This document shows positions 9,673 through 18,260 of a stretch of 32,943 nucleotides of DNA, in pieces (the stretch's first letter is position 1; the number at the start of each line of letters is the position of its first letter). The position numbers and the translations under genes were made by a program. This stretch comes from a virus: IMG/VR virus record IMGVR_UViG_3300049595_005441, positions 1 through 32,943 of that record; one strand, 5' to 3'. Under the pieces are notes generated by a model. It was not told the DNA's origin. It searched no databases and saw only the letters and a program-made list of their open reading frames with translations.

Positions 9673-11297
9673 TATTCGCAGAAGTTATTTGAAGGTGTTG
9701 TTTGTTCGAATTGCTGAATGGTTTCAACATCACAAATTCCTTCGACCAGTGTTACATTTGGTGAGTTATAAATATCACATGGATCTTGACGTTGAATCGC
9801 TAAAATTATGTTATTATAAATATAGTGACATCCATTCAAAAATGGAATATTGTCAGTGTTACTAAAATCATTGGGCAACACATCTCTCCAAATTTTTCTC
9901 CCATCTCCGAGATCGCTTGCGTAGTCTGGAATATCATCGCTTTCATTTGTACTAACTTCAACATAGTCTGAAAATTTTCTTATTTGTTGTTTATAATGTG
10001 GTTTATAATAATATCCTTCTAAAAAATTGTAACTCTCTCGATTTGTGGTATTAAATCTATGATATGCTACCTCTAAAACATTTTCAGTTTGACTAACTGG
10101 ATTATATTCAATTATATCTCCAAAGAAACTAATAGTATTTGAATATAAATTATTTTCAATTGAATCGTTATTAGTTACGGAATTTATTGTATTAATATCA
10201 TATTCAGAATTTGTAATAACTGTTTTTAAACCGCTTTCTAATGAAGTCCAAAATGGTTGATTGTTATAAATATCCTGTTTTTTAACAACAGTAACATAAA
10301 TTTCTGTTAAAGGTCTGCCTAAATAATCTCTATATAAGTTTGTATCATATTCTTTATTAAAAATATATGAATATATTGGATCTCTATATATATTTGTAGC
10401 AAATGCCGTATTATAGAGTTCTAATTCCGATTGTTTAGATATTTTTTCAAACCATCTTCCGTGATATTCTGATTCATATCCTTCAACTCTTCTTTTGAAA
10501 GATGTTCTTGTATTCGAAAAAAGCCCTGCAGTAATACCGCTAGGAATCACATAGTCTATTATAAAAGTGTTAGATAAATAAGTCCCATCTCCAAATCCTA
10601 ACTCATAAATACTGAATATTCCTTCATAACCTGTATTAGTTGCTGGAAGGATTGGGTTACTTCTAATGGAAATTTCATCCCCTATATTTAATCCATGATT
10701 TATCGAGCAAATTAATGCTGTCATTTGTCTATTATCAATTGTTACGGTAGTTCCAGAATAAACTGCAATTCCATCTTGAATATCAACTTGATTAAATGTT
10801 AATGAAATTAAATCAGTATATTTTGGATATGTTAACCAAACATTCCAATTCGTATCACCTAAAGCATTCAATGGATAAAATCTATCTGGAACTGGTTCTA
10901 AAAAACTTTTTTGGCATACACTTTCACCTGAAGCAAGATAGTAAAACCATCCATTTTTTTCTTTTAAAATTTCATTTTGAGTAAAAACGTATTCATCAGT
11001 TGATTCTGGATCTCCGCTATCATAATCCATAAGACCTAATATGGTTTCATATGAATTGGCACCATTCCAATTGAAAAGAACATTTGAAGCAACAGTGTTT
11101 ATATTCCCAAGAAATCTATAACAATTAGAAGTATCTCTTTCATTCATAAATATTGCAGAAATGTCTACCTCTTCTTCCAAGGGTTCTATTGGAATAAGAT
11201 TATGTGAATTTATAAAATCTTGTTTAAGAGTAATATTGGTATTATTCTGTTCCTTAGATTTAAATTCATTTAAAACAACTCTTTCATTTCTATCCAT
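9672..11297 (-). CDS. Hypothetical baseplate/tail structural protein, 541 aa
   Basis: Not recognised as a named family. 541 aa, without a signal peptide or membrane segment. The first 45 residues are polar and probably an extended or helical arm. The rest is beta-rich with a repeated Tyr/Asn/Asp bias, including SRS-like 'GYESEYHGRWFEKISKQSEL' and 'DYLGRPLTEIYVTVVKK' segments that look like a compact core domain. The start lies two bases after the stop of the 1160-aa gene and its stop overlaps the 259-aa gene. Size and position fit a baseplate wedge or periphery component, but I cannot equate it with a specific T4 protein. Confidence 0.65.
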   Translation of the reverse strand: MDRNERVVLNEFKSKEQNNTNITLKQDFINSHNLIPIEPLEEEVDISAIFMNERDTSNCYRFLGNINTVASNVLFNWNGANSYETILGLMDYDSGDPESTDEYVFTQNEILKEKNGWFYYLASGESVCQKSFLEPVPDRFYPLNALGDTNWNVWLTYPKYTDLISLTFNQVDIQDGIAVYSGTTVTIDNRQMTALICSINHGLNIGDEISIRSNPILPATNTGYEGIFSIYELGFGDGTYLSNTFIIDYVIPSGITAGLFSNTRTSFKRRVEGYESEYHGRWFEKISKQSELELYNTAFATNIYRDPIYSYIFNKEYDTNLYRDYLGRPLTEIYVTVVKKQDIYNNQPFWTSLESGLKTVITNSEYDINTINSVTNNDSIENNLYSNTISFFGDIIEYNPVSQTENVLEVAYHRFNTTNRESYNFLEGYYYKPHYKQQIRKFSDYVEVSTNESDDIPDYASDLGDGRKIWRDVLPNDFSNTDNIPFLNGCHYIYNNIILAIQRQDPCDIYNSPNVTLVEGICDVETIQQFEQTTPSNNFCE

Positions 11298-11299
11298 AG

Positions 11300-14200
11300 T
11301 TAATCAATACATCTATCAAAATAAAATTTTCTTAGTTTATCTAAAGAAGTCTGTCCTTGTCTTATGCCAAAATACGTGTAATATGGGTGCATTCTTCTTG
11401 CAGGACCTTCAAGAGCAGGACCTGGGCAAGAATTTTGATCGTTGTCATCAAATCCAGCACATGTATCAATTGTAAATTCTAAGACTTCTCCAGAGTCTGG
11501 GGAAATGGCAGATTCTTCTAGATAAGAATCTGTTATAAGATTTGTAGGATGAGTACTTGAAGAATATACTCCAACAGTATTATAATACTTAAAATTTTCA
11601 CACAATTTTCTTCTGAGAATTATATCATCTCTATCAAAAATTATAACGTTACTATTCCCATCATAATCAGGTATCGCAGATTCTGTTCCAATTATTGTAT
11701 ATATTTCACCATCATCACCTACAAGTAATGGAGAATTTGCACTGTCAGCCGTTGCAAATGCAATTTCTACACCTGTTTGAGACATCAATTGTATACCATT
11801 TCTATTTATAGGGCATGCTGTAAAGCAATCTAAGAAATCTACTATAGTTCCAGTTCCATCATCTTTTTGATATGAAGTCGCTTCTAGCCTGTCTACTAAA
11901 TATGGTTCTCCATCTAAATCACACGATACCATGCTTCCGAGTTCAATAATATTTGTGGCAAATAATAATAGATATTTTCTGCATACATCTAAACTATTTG
12001 ATGTAGGATCTGCAATATTCATTTCTACATCATATCTTGCAGAATAGTATAAATTATCTTCATATTCAACTATAAGTCCATGATTAGGTGTTGTAAGAGG
12101 GGGATTTGTTACATATTCAACGAAATGATTTCCATATGAACAGTCTCCTGGTGAAGAAGGCGTACCGTTAAAAATTCTTTCTTCTGCAATAATTGCAGTA
12201 TAACATCTGTTTTTTCTACGTGGATAATCAGGGTCATTTACAGGTGGTACTGATTCGCCATAATCTCTACAATTGAAATCACAAAATTTTTCAAAAGACT
12301 TACCTTTCTTTTTAAATTTAACTTTATAATCAAATAAAAATGAATATAATGAACCAATGACCCAATCATTGTAGAAATTATATTTTACTATCCCTGATTC
12401 CTCAGCAATATTTTCATTAACACATCTAATCCAACCAAGTATATTATCAAATGGTACGCCATTACATTCAAATCTATATAAAGTGAGTGGACATTCTTGA
12501 CATTCATTTATACAATCTTGAGCAAGATTAACATTAGTACAATCAACGGAATATGATCCACCTGATGAATAGTTAATACTTTGCATGGTATTAAAGGCTG
12601 TTACGTGAAAAGCAAAACTCTTATTTGTACCAATGACCCCTGGAAGTATATTAAAATTTTCAGCAGTAGGACTTGCTAAATCATAATAAGTATATCCAAC
12701 TCCACCTTCGCCTACGGCAATAGTTATTGAATCTATAATACCTCCAGAAATAACTAAATCGAATTCTAAACCATTTCCACTTCCTGTGCCATAAGTATAA
12801 CTTGATGGTTCTACTAAATTATTGTAAGTTCCATTTGTTGAACTTGTATCTTGACTTATAATAATTATATTTCCTACAGTAAGTGTAAAACTATATCCTG
12901 ATGAACCTACGCCTAAAGCACCGTTAGGAATTGTGATACTATAAAATGGTGCTAATACAAGATTTCCTTGATTTAATATTTTAATTGAGGATATATTACC
13001 TGAACCATCAATTATAATTTCAAATGAATCTGATCCTACAATACTCACAGGTGAAAATGTGGTTGATGGAGTAGCTCCTGTTCCTTGTACTATAGAAATA
13101 GGATCTATGTATGATGGATACAATATTATTGATTCTTTTAATGCATATGTAGTAGCACCTTCATTTCCACCGTCATAACATATTGCACAATCTACACAAG
13201 TGTTACAATTTGAAGCAACCCATCCATCTGGAATGAAATCATCTCCTTCTCTTAAAAAGTTTTCAGTGTCATAACATCCTCTGCACCTGCAAGCACCTTG
13301 TCTACCTCTACTAAAAGGGTGCATTACAAAGCAAATAAACCTTATTACTAATTGGAAAATTATAATTTCAAGTATGAAGTTTATAATTTCCAAAATTAAC
13401 CCTAATAAATTTATTATTAAACAAAAAGCTCCAAAGAAAAATGTTGGTGCAATTGATACTCTATTAAAGGGAAAGGGTGAAGTATTTTCGCATTCTCCTA
13501 CATCTTTTATTCCTGTATATAGTTTTGTATTTGCAGTATCGTCATTTCTTTGATATCTTGGTATGTAGTTTGTTACTGTATATACCTTTTTCCAACGCAT
13601 TTCAAAAAACTCGAAATCAGGAGTATCATCTCCGAATTCAAATCTATTATACATGTTTGGAACTAAGTAACTTGCAGTTCTATTTTTAAGACTACCACTA
13701 TGCTCTTCTAAACCTATTCTGAATCTAACTGAAGCTTTTGTCGCAATTCCAACACCTGGATCTTCTGAAGGAACTAAATTACCAAATTCGTCAGTAACAG
13801 CTTTTTCTAAATTCATTGGAACCGTAAACGCCCAATTTCCGTTTTCATCTATATTTTTTGCTTCGCCTTCAATTATTTCAGTTTCATTAGAATTTGGTAA
13901 AACCCTTCTCAACATTTCGATTCTACCAACACCTGTCGATAAATCACAATTTCTACCAACACCCTTTCTTACACCACATTTTTTTCTAACTGAGGATTTC
14001 TTTGAATCCGAAAATATTGAACCAAAAAATACTGCATTTGGAACAATTTCCAAGTCTAAATTAAAATCAACTCTATTTATACCAACTTCACCTTCCTCCA
14101 AATCTCCCCAAAATGGAATCACATTTAATGCATAATCTTTTGATTGAACTTGAACTAATGACCCTAGATTAACGCCATCTTTATAGATAGTTCTGGATTC

Positions 14201-14782
14201 AAATAAATTTGGATTGTAACCTTGTTCTATTAAATCATATGGTTTTAATGATAGAAAATCCATATCACTTATGTCTACATCCATGTGCATATTTTGTGTT
14301 CCAATAGGAACCCCAAATATCATGTAATCACCTGCTGAATTGGTAGTTGTAGTGAATTTATAATATTTCTCATATATTTCAAGCCAAACATCGTTATCAA
14401 GAACTTTTCTTTTACTTGGAAATGTTCCTATAGGTGTATGACATTCACCTTGCTTATCATCGGGTAGAAGATTGTATCTTACACCATCAGCATTTGTATC
14501 TTTTAATTTTTTGTATGGGTATATATCCTTTATAATTTCGTTAGGTTCGTTATCATCTATTGGAATAAACACAGAAACCTTTGCATTTGGAACTCCAAAC
14601 CCACCATTGGCAATAACTCTTCCCACTATTGCACCATAATTTGATGCAAATTTACGGTATACTTCTGCTTGAGTTAATTTTAAAGACAGAATTTCTAAAA
14701 AATCAAATGATTGATCAATTTTTATCTTTACATATTTATCGCCATCATTAGGCTTCGTCCGAATCCTGATATTTCTTTGCAT
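11300..14782 (-). CDS. Very large baseplate/tail protein with hydrophobic hairpin and Cys cluster
   Basis: 1160 aa. Residues about 50-180 look like a carboxypeptidase-regulatory-type (CNA-B-like) beta sandwich: 'GRVIANGGFGVPNAKVSVFI' early on and 'TNSAGDYMIFGVPIG' at 148-161. Residues 445-489 are a long, almost uninterrupted hydrophobic stretch, enough for two membrane helices. It is followed at once by clustered cysteines, C498xC500xxC503 and C526xxC529xxC532xxC535, which could bind metal. Residues about 560-740 are Gly/Ser/Ile-rich beta repeats ending in 'GG-x-GY-x-Y-x-D', as seen in many tail-fibre proteins. The start lies inside the end of the 89-aa gene (35-base overlap). The gene follows the gp6-like gene, where T4 has gp7, but I see no clear gp7 similarity. 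Function is inferred from place and size. Confidence 0.75.
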   Translation of the reverse strand: MQRNIRIRTKPNDGDKYVKIKIDQSFDFLEILSLKLTQAEVYRKFASNYGAIVGRVIANGGFGVPNAKVSVFIPIDDNEPNEIIKDIYPYKKLKDTNADGVRYNLLPDDKQGECHTPIGTFPSKRKVLDNDVWLEIYEKYYKFTTTTNSAGDYMIFGVPIGTQNMHMDVDISDMDFLSLKPYDLIEQGYNPNLFESRTIYKDGVNLGSLVQVQSKDYALNVIPFWGDLEEGEVGINRVDFNLDLEIVPNAVFFGSIFSDSKKSSVRKKCGVRKGVGRNCDLSTGVGRIEMLRRVLPNSNETEIIEGEAKNIDENGNWAFTVPMNLEKAVTDEFGNLVPSEDPGVGIATKASVRFRIGLEEHSGSLKNRTASYLVPNMYNRFEFGDDTPDFEFFEMRWKKVYTVTNYIPRYQRNDDTANTKLYTGIKDVGECENTSPFPFNRVSIAPTFFFGAFCLIINLLGLILEIINFILEIIIFQLVIRFICFVMHPFSRGRQGACRCRGCYDTENFLREGDDFIPDGWVASNCNTCVDCAICYDGGNEGATTYALKESIILYPSYIDPISIVQGTGATPSTTFSPVSIVGSDSFEIIIDGSGNISSIKILNQGNLVLAPFYSITIPNGALGVGSSGYSFTLTVGNIIIISQDTSSTNGTYNNLVEPSSYTYGTGSGNGLEFDLVISGGIIDSITIAVGEGGVGYTYYDLASPTAENFNILPGVIGTNKSFAFHVTAFNTMQSINYSSGGSYSVDCTNVNLAQDCINECQECPLTLYRFECNGVPFDNILGWIRCVNENIAEESGIVKYNFYNDWVIGSLYSFLFDYKVKFKKKGKSFEKFCDFNCRDYGESVPPVNDPDYPRRKNRCYTAIIAEERIFNGTPSSPGDCSYGNHFVEYVTNPPLTTPNHGLIVEYEDNLYYSARYDVEMNIADPTSNSLDVCRKYLLLFATNIIELGSMVSCDLDGEPYLVDRLEATSYQKDDGTGTIVDFLDCFTACPINRNGIQLMSQTGVEIAFATADSANSPLLVGDDGEIYTIIGTESAIPDYDGNSNVIIFDRDDIILRRKLCENFKYYNTVGVYSSSTHPTNLITDSYLEESAISPDSGEVLEFTIDTCAGFDDNDQNSCPGPALEGPARRMHPYYTYFGIRQGQTSLDKLRKFYFDRCID

Positions 14783-15017
14783 TTAAAACTTTTTTATTAA
14801 TATTTTTACCAAAAACTGCAATAAAAAACACATAAATAGCAGCTAAATTGATGATAGGTGTCAAAGCAATAGTTAATAATATTAAAAAATAAAATAATCT
14901 ACCTAACTTTCCGCTAAAAAGTGCTTCTTTGGGTAATTCATGTTTAATTTCAAAATTTTCAATTCGTTTTTGAGTTTGATTTAATTTTTTGTCAGTAGTT
15001 TTATTGCAACATCCCAT
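14748..15017 (-). CDS. Small two-helix membrane protein, 89 aa
   Basis: I place the start at the ATG at 15017 (MGCCNKTTDKK). A longer reading from TTG at 15077 exists, but it would begin inside the U-tract of the terminator that ends the gp6 gene and would read through the leader motif. The 89-aa protein has a Cys-Cys pair at residues 3-4, a charged stretch, and then about 34 hydrophobic residues (LFYFLILLTIALTPIINLAA and on) with a central Pro. These could form a membrane hairpin. The tail is basic and polar. It overlaps the 1160-aa gene, which itself has a hydrophobic hairpin, so the two may act together at a membrane. A holin- or chaperone-like role is possible, but nothing in the sequence decides it. 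Confidence 0.6.
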   Translation of the reverse strand: MGCCNKTTDKKLNQTQKRIENFEIKHELPKEALFSGKLGRLFYFLILLTIALTPIINLAAIYVFFIAVFGKNINKKVLNAKKYQDSDEA

Positions 15018-15022
15018 TTTGA

Positions 15023-15030
15023 ATAAATAT
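15023..15030 (-). promoter_or_regulatory. Leader motif ATATTTAT before the 89-aa gene
   Basis: Minus strand reads TCAATATTTATTCAAAATG, so the motif ends 5 nt before the chosen ATG. It lies about 50 bases downstream of the gp6 terminator, as expected for a new transcription start. Confidence 0.45.
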
Positions 15031-15070
15031 TGATTTTTATTTTTTTCTTTAATATAATGTTTTTCATAAG

Positions 15071-15102
15071 AAAACAAAAAACCTCCTTTTGAAAGGAGGT
15101 TA
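15071..15102 (-). terminator. Rho-independent terminator after gp6-like gene
   Basis: A 10-bp perfect stem (AACCTCCTTT paired with AAAGGAGGTT, 15080-15089 with 15092-15101) is followed on the minus strand by TTTTGTTTT. It lies 8 bases past the gp6-like stop codon and separates it from the 89-aa/1160-aa operon. Confidence 0.85.
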
Positions 15103-15109
15103 AATTTTC

Positions 15110-16933
15110 TTATGCGGAGAATCTTACTCTTATATCTTTTTCAGGATATTTTATTTCGAAAATTTCATCATATTGTGAAAAAATCGCATTCTGCCCAAGA
15201 AGATTAATTTCTCCAGTAGCAGCATCTGATAATGGTTGACCTGTTCGATTCAATGAATAAATGCCTTGACCTACTTTATTGTAAATTCTAAAACTGATAA
15301 CATTTAATACACCCCCAATATTATTTACAATTTCGATGAGTTGTGACAAGTAAATGTCTTGCCCCATTATCAGTTTTTGTTCTTGTATATATTTGTTGGT
15401 AGCATTTATCACTTCAGAAGCTATCTCGTTTCTATTGAAATTCGGATCTGCAAATAAATCAAATTCAAATGCGATATTAAGAATTTTTCCATCTTTAACA
15501 GAAACATAGTCATTTGGAAGTTTGTATTTTTCCAAATAAGTTGAAATGTTTTCTTTCATAGTACTTGTTGAGCTATTAGTCAATTTTCCATTCGCATCAA
15601 TACCTAATATTGAAATTTCTACTTTATTATTAACTTTCGCAACGGCAGCCTTATAAGGCACACCAAATTTTCCACCCATTTGATAAATTCTACTATAATA
15701 ATCTTTTAAAGTTACACATCTGTTTTGTGCTGCAAAATTATATCTTATAATATTTCTCATTTCTTCAATAGAAGGCTGGTCTGAACCTCCAAAAGCAGGT
15801 AAAGGGTTATTTACCTTCAAAGAATTTTTCACCCTTTGGTTATAAGTTGGATTTTGTCCTGGTACAAAGATATTGTAAATGCCTAAACTTGTCAAAGTGT
15901 TAATACCTATATTACTTGAGGCACCTCCACCTACACGATATTTTAAAAATAATGTAGAATTTGCTTTTGGAATATCTCCTAGTGAGTTATCTAACACATA
16001 ATTCTGAATTTGTTCTAAAAATATATCTGAATTTGTAAGATATTGACTTGATGCAGATGTATCTTGAACCCCATTTCCAAATCTCACTGTTACATATCCT
16101 CTATCAGAAAATTCATACATAAACCTTCTTGAGATATATTCCCATTTTCCAACTAAAACTCCTGGTTTGTCTGAAGAAAGTAATGGTTGCTCAATAAAAA
16201 TTTTGCTTTCAGCTAAAGATTCTACCGAATACCAAAGATTATTTGGGTTTACTTGCTCTGATAAAGTTGGGTTCCTTTGATAATCTGTGCCATCTAAAGA
16301 AATTACTGAATCAACTGATAAAATATCATTATCTGGCAAATCAATCTCTAAAAATGGAACTGAGTCTGCAGAACTGATAACTCTTTTATAAAACTTGGTT
16401 TCACCTGCGACTACCAATTCACGTTTTTTCAAAGTATATGATGAAATGTCTCCAGTGTTATCTACATTTGGGATTATAATTCTATTAGGAGTTCCGTTTG
16501 CTGAAAATGGTGATGAAAAGTCTATATCGTTCAAAGATTCAAATTTTTGACCACCACCAATTACTTGTGCCCCTCTCGATAAAAATGGTGCATATGTTAA
16601 ATCAAATGAATCTCCATTAACAGGGATTTCAACAGAAAAATCACAAATAGTAATAGAAGGTCTTTTAAAAGGAATCTTTAATCCATAAGTTCTTGCTAAA
16701 GACATCAATGACCTTTTTTCTTGAGCATGTTCAAGCAAATTCTCTTGAGCTACCCTATCAATATTAAAAGAAAGCATATCCGCAACTGCAGCATTCAATT
16801 CGATAAGTAACATACCAATTGAAGCATCATCAAACTCAGTATAGGTAGTTGGAAAATGTTTTCTGGTAAAATTTATAAGCTCACTTCTTATACCATTAAA
16901 ATCTCTTGTATAATAATTTATCTTCTTTTGCAT
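15110..16933 (-). CDS. Baseplate wedge protein, T4 gp6 / P2 gpJ-like
   Basis: 607 aa, close to T4 gp6 (660 aa). In T4 a gp6 dimer with gp7 forms the core of each baseplate wedge and closes the ring around the hub. Features visible here: the N-terminal 'YYTRDFNGIRSELINFTRKHFP...DDASIGMLLIELNAAVADML' region (about 7-55), a classic opening of the Baseplate_J/gp6 family; a central beta domain; and 'RVGGGASSNIGINTL' followed by a 'GGSDQPSIEEMRNIIRYNFAAQNRCVT' region (about 380-410) typical of baseplate J proteins. The ATG at 16933 is preceded by the leader motif at 12 nt, and a terminator lies after the stop, so this appears to be a single-gene transcription unit. No Shine-Dalgarno site is present. 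Confidence 0.9.
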   Translation of the reverse strand: MQKKINYYTRDFNGIRSELINFTRKHFPTTYTEFDDASIGMLLIELNAAVADMLSFNIDRVAQENLLEHAQEKRSLMSLARTYGLKIPFKRPSITICDFSVEIPVNGDSFDLTYAPFLSRGAQVIGGGQKFESLNDIDFSSPFSANGTPNRIIIPNVDNTGDISSYTLKKRELVVAGETKFYKRVISSADSVPFLEIDLPDNDILSVDSVISLDGTDYQRNPTLSEQVNPNNLWYSVESLAESKIFIEQPLLSSDKPGVLVGKWEYISRRFMYEFSDRGYVTVRFGNGVQDTSASSQYLTNSDIFLEQIQNYVLDNSLGDIPKANSTLFLKYRVGGGASSNIGINTLTSLGIYNIFVPGQNPTYNQRVKNSLKVNNPLPAFGGSDQPSIEEMRNIIRYNFAAQNRCVTLKDYYSRIYQMGGKFGVPYKAAVAKVNNKVEISILGIDANGKLTNSSTSTMKENISTYLEKYKLPNDYVSVKDGKILNIAFEFDLFADPNFNRNEIASEVINATNKYIQEQKLIMGQDIYLSQLIEIVNNIGGVLNVISFRIYNKVGQGIYSLNRTGQPLSDAATGEINLLGQNAIFSQYDEIFEIKYPEKDIRVRFSA

Positions 16934-16945
16934 AAAACTTTATTT

Positions 16946-16953
16946 ATAAATAT
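16946..16953 (-). promoter_or_regulatory. Leader motif ATATTTAT before gp6-like gene
   Basis: Minus strand reads AAATATTTATAAATAAAG, 12 nt before the ATG at 16933. The overlapping TATAAATA happens to match the T4 late promoter as well, which is the only such full match I found among the leaders. Confidence 0.55.
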
Positions 16954-17021
16954 TTTTGTTCATATTTAATTTAAGCTATTATCTCTAAAAGATAAACTTT
17001 TTATTATAATAAGCGAATAAC

Positions 17022-17054
17022 AAAAAAAAAACCCCCAATAACATGGAGGTTTTT
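17022..17054 (-). terminator. Rho-independent terminator after the 172-aa gene
   Basis: On the minus strand the stem pairs AAAACCTCCA with TGGGGGTTTT (one G-U wobble) around the loop TGTTAT, followed by a run of ten U. It lies 18 bases past the stop of the 172-aa gene and upstream of the gp6 promoter motif. Confidence 0.85.
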
Positions 17055-17071
17055 AAGTATTTTTTTGTTAT

Positions 17072-17590
17072 TTAATATCCTGCAGTAAAAGATCTTGTGT
17101 TAATTTTATTAGGGTCTTGAAGATTATTTCCTAAAGATTTGATAAAATTTATTGCACTTCTTCTGTCTTTTACTTTTGCACTTTTACCACGATACGTTAG
17201 ATTTAATTCAGATTCTCCTGAATTACTTAGTTGAACTTGTTCTACACCAATAGAACCAGTCCCTTCTATTCCTTGATTTTTATCATTGTATTTGAATCTT
17301 TTATTAAAATAACGATTTCCAGTACCGCCATCATAAAAATTATTTTCTGTATTACCATATGGTCTAATTTCTAATTCAAACATATCGTCAATTACAAGTA
17401 CAATTTTTTCTTTTTCACTTTCGGTGCCATACTTGTCACTATGACTTAAAACCCTGCTTGATAATCCAGGATATTTTCCTTTAACATCCGTTGATATTTT
17501 TTCCCAAGTTGATTTTTCTAATTCGTTTAATGTATTTTCTTTAATAATTTTTTTTACAAGATGTTTTAGTTCACTCAGTTTAATTTTCAT
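17072..17590 (-). CDS. Hypothetical 172-aa protein with CTS-like N-terminal leader
   Basis: Family not recognised. The first 18 residues (MKIKLSELKHLVKKIIKE) form a basic amphipathic helix. It resembles leaders that recur on otherwise unrelated phage proteins and the capsid-targeting sequences of T4 internal proteins. I-K-E at 16-18 would fit a T4-type prohead-protease site (I/L-x-E). The rest is a polar alpha/beta domain with two beta segments (IVLVIDDMFELEIRPYG and GESELNLTYRG) and a C-terminal helix. The gene is monocistronic, with a leader motif 29 nt before the ATG and a strong terminator after the stop. It is divergent from the Nudix gene. A packaged internal head protein is my favoured but unproven reading. 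Confidence 0.65.
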   Translation of the reverse strand: MKIKLSELKHLVKKIIKENTLNELEKSTWEKISTDVKGKYPGLSSRVLSHSDKYGTESEKEKIVLVIDDMFELEIRPYGNTENNFYDGGTGNRYFNKRFKYNDKNQGIEGTGSIGVEQVQLSNSGESELNLTYRGKSAKVKDRRSAINFIKSLGNNLQDPNKINTRSFTAGY

Positions 17591-17619
17591 AATTTAAAAG
17601 TTTTATTTTGTATTTTTAA

Positions 17620-17627
17620 ATAAATAT
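17620..17627 (-). promoter_or_regulatory. Leader motif ATATTTAT before the 172-aa gene
   Basis: Minus strand reads AAGATATTTATTTAAAAATA, 29 nt before the ATG at 17590, in the 90-base divergent region shared with the Nudix gene. Confidence 0.45.
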
Positions 17628-17651
17628 CTTACAACAAATAAAAATTAAAAT

Positions 17652-17659
17652 GTATTTAT
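17652..17659 (+). promoter_or_regulatory. Leader motif GTATTTAT before the Nudix gene
   Basis: Plus strand reads AATGTATTTATAAAAAAG, 21 nt before the ATG at 17681. With the opposing motif at 17620-17627 this gives a divergent promoter pair in 90 bases. Confidence 0.45.
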
Positions 17660-17680
17660 AAAAAAGTTAAAACTATTTTA

Positions 17681-18145
17681 ATGAATCAAAAGCTTATAAA
17701 TCCTCTTATGAAAACATCTTGCGGCTTCGTTATTTATTGTGAAGGTTCTAATGAAATTCTTCTTGGTAGAGAAACGAATTCGAATCATTTCTGGTCTATT
17801 CCTAAAGGTGGAAAGGAAGATGGTGAAAATTCATTAGAAGCTGCTTTAAGGGAGCTTTATGAAGAATCTAATATTTCAAAAGAATTTATAAAGTCTTGTA
17901 ATGTTTTTGAACTCAAACCTCAAATGTATGGTTCAAAAAGAAAAAGGCTTGTACCCTTCCTTGCAATATGCAAGACAAAGCCTGATGATTTGAAATGTAA
18001 TTCATATTTCACAGATTCCTCTGGGAAATCATTGCCAGAATTCTCAAAACTTCAATGGTTCGACTTCGATGCTGTTTTGAATGGAGAAGTCAAAGTTCAT
18101 GGAACCCAAATGAAATGTTTTTTTGAAGCTAAAGAAAAAATTTGA
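17681..18145 (+). CDS. Nudix hydrolase
   Basis: 154 aa, the usual size for a single-domain Nudix pyrophosphohydrolase. Such enzymes cleave nucleoside diphosphates linked to another group (NTPs, dinucleoside polyphosphates, capped RNA) with Mg2+. The Nudix box is clear at about residues 43-65: G-G-K-E-D-G-E, seven residues, then R-E-L-Y-E-E-S-N-I. It keeps all the acidic metal ligands (RELYEE). The usual Gly near the end of the box is Asn here, which is tolerated in some members. 'FWSIPKGG' just before the box also fits. It is divergently transcribed from the 172-aa gene and upstream of the primase-helicase. The substrate cannot be told from sequence. Start at ATG 17681; a second Met at residue 10 is possible. 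Confidence 0.9.
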   Translation: MNQKLINPLMKTSCGFVIYCEGSNEILLGRETNSNHFWSIPKGGKEDGENSLEAALRELYEESNISKEFIKSCNVFELKPQMYGSKRKRLVPFLAICKTKPDDLKCNSYFTDSSGKSLPEFSKLQWFDFDAVLNGEVKVHGTQMKCFFEAKEKI

Positions 18146-18232
18146 ACTTTTTTTAATTTCTGATGGTTAAAACATTTGAGAAACTTTATCTGTTAAAGTC
18201 CTGCTAATTTTATTTTTGTTGGCTCTCGCTCT

Positions 18233-18240
18233 CTATTTAT
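18233..18240 (+). promoter_or_regulatory. Leader motif CTATTTAT before the primase-helicase gene
   Basis: Located 20 nt before the ATG at 18261 in a 115-base gap. The bases after it (TTTTTACAAATCAAAC) closely match the leader of nrdB. Confidence 0.5.
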
Positions 18241-18260
18241 TTTTACAAATCAAACATATA

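Noticed and set aside
15018-15077. Longer form of the 89-aa protein from TTG at 15077
   Set aside because: It would start in the U-tract of the gp6 terminator and read through the leader motif; ATG at 15017 gives a coherent small membrane protein.
16941-16948. T4-type late promoter TATAAATA as the general phage promoter
   Set aside because: Only the gp6 leader contains a full match in the right direction; the shared element is [ACG]TATTTAT.
18211-18218. TATTTTTG, an exact Bacteroidetes TAnnTTTG promoter match
   Set aside because: No TTTG at the right distance upstream (nearest is about 32 bases away), and such matches are frequent in AT-rich DNA.
18216-18260. Longer primase-helicase start at TTG with hydrophobic leader
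   Set aside because: The added 15 residues are coded by the leader motif and promoter-like bases; the ATG at 18261 fits the other genes' layout.
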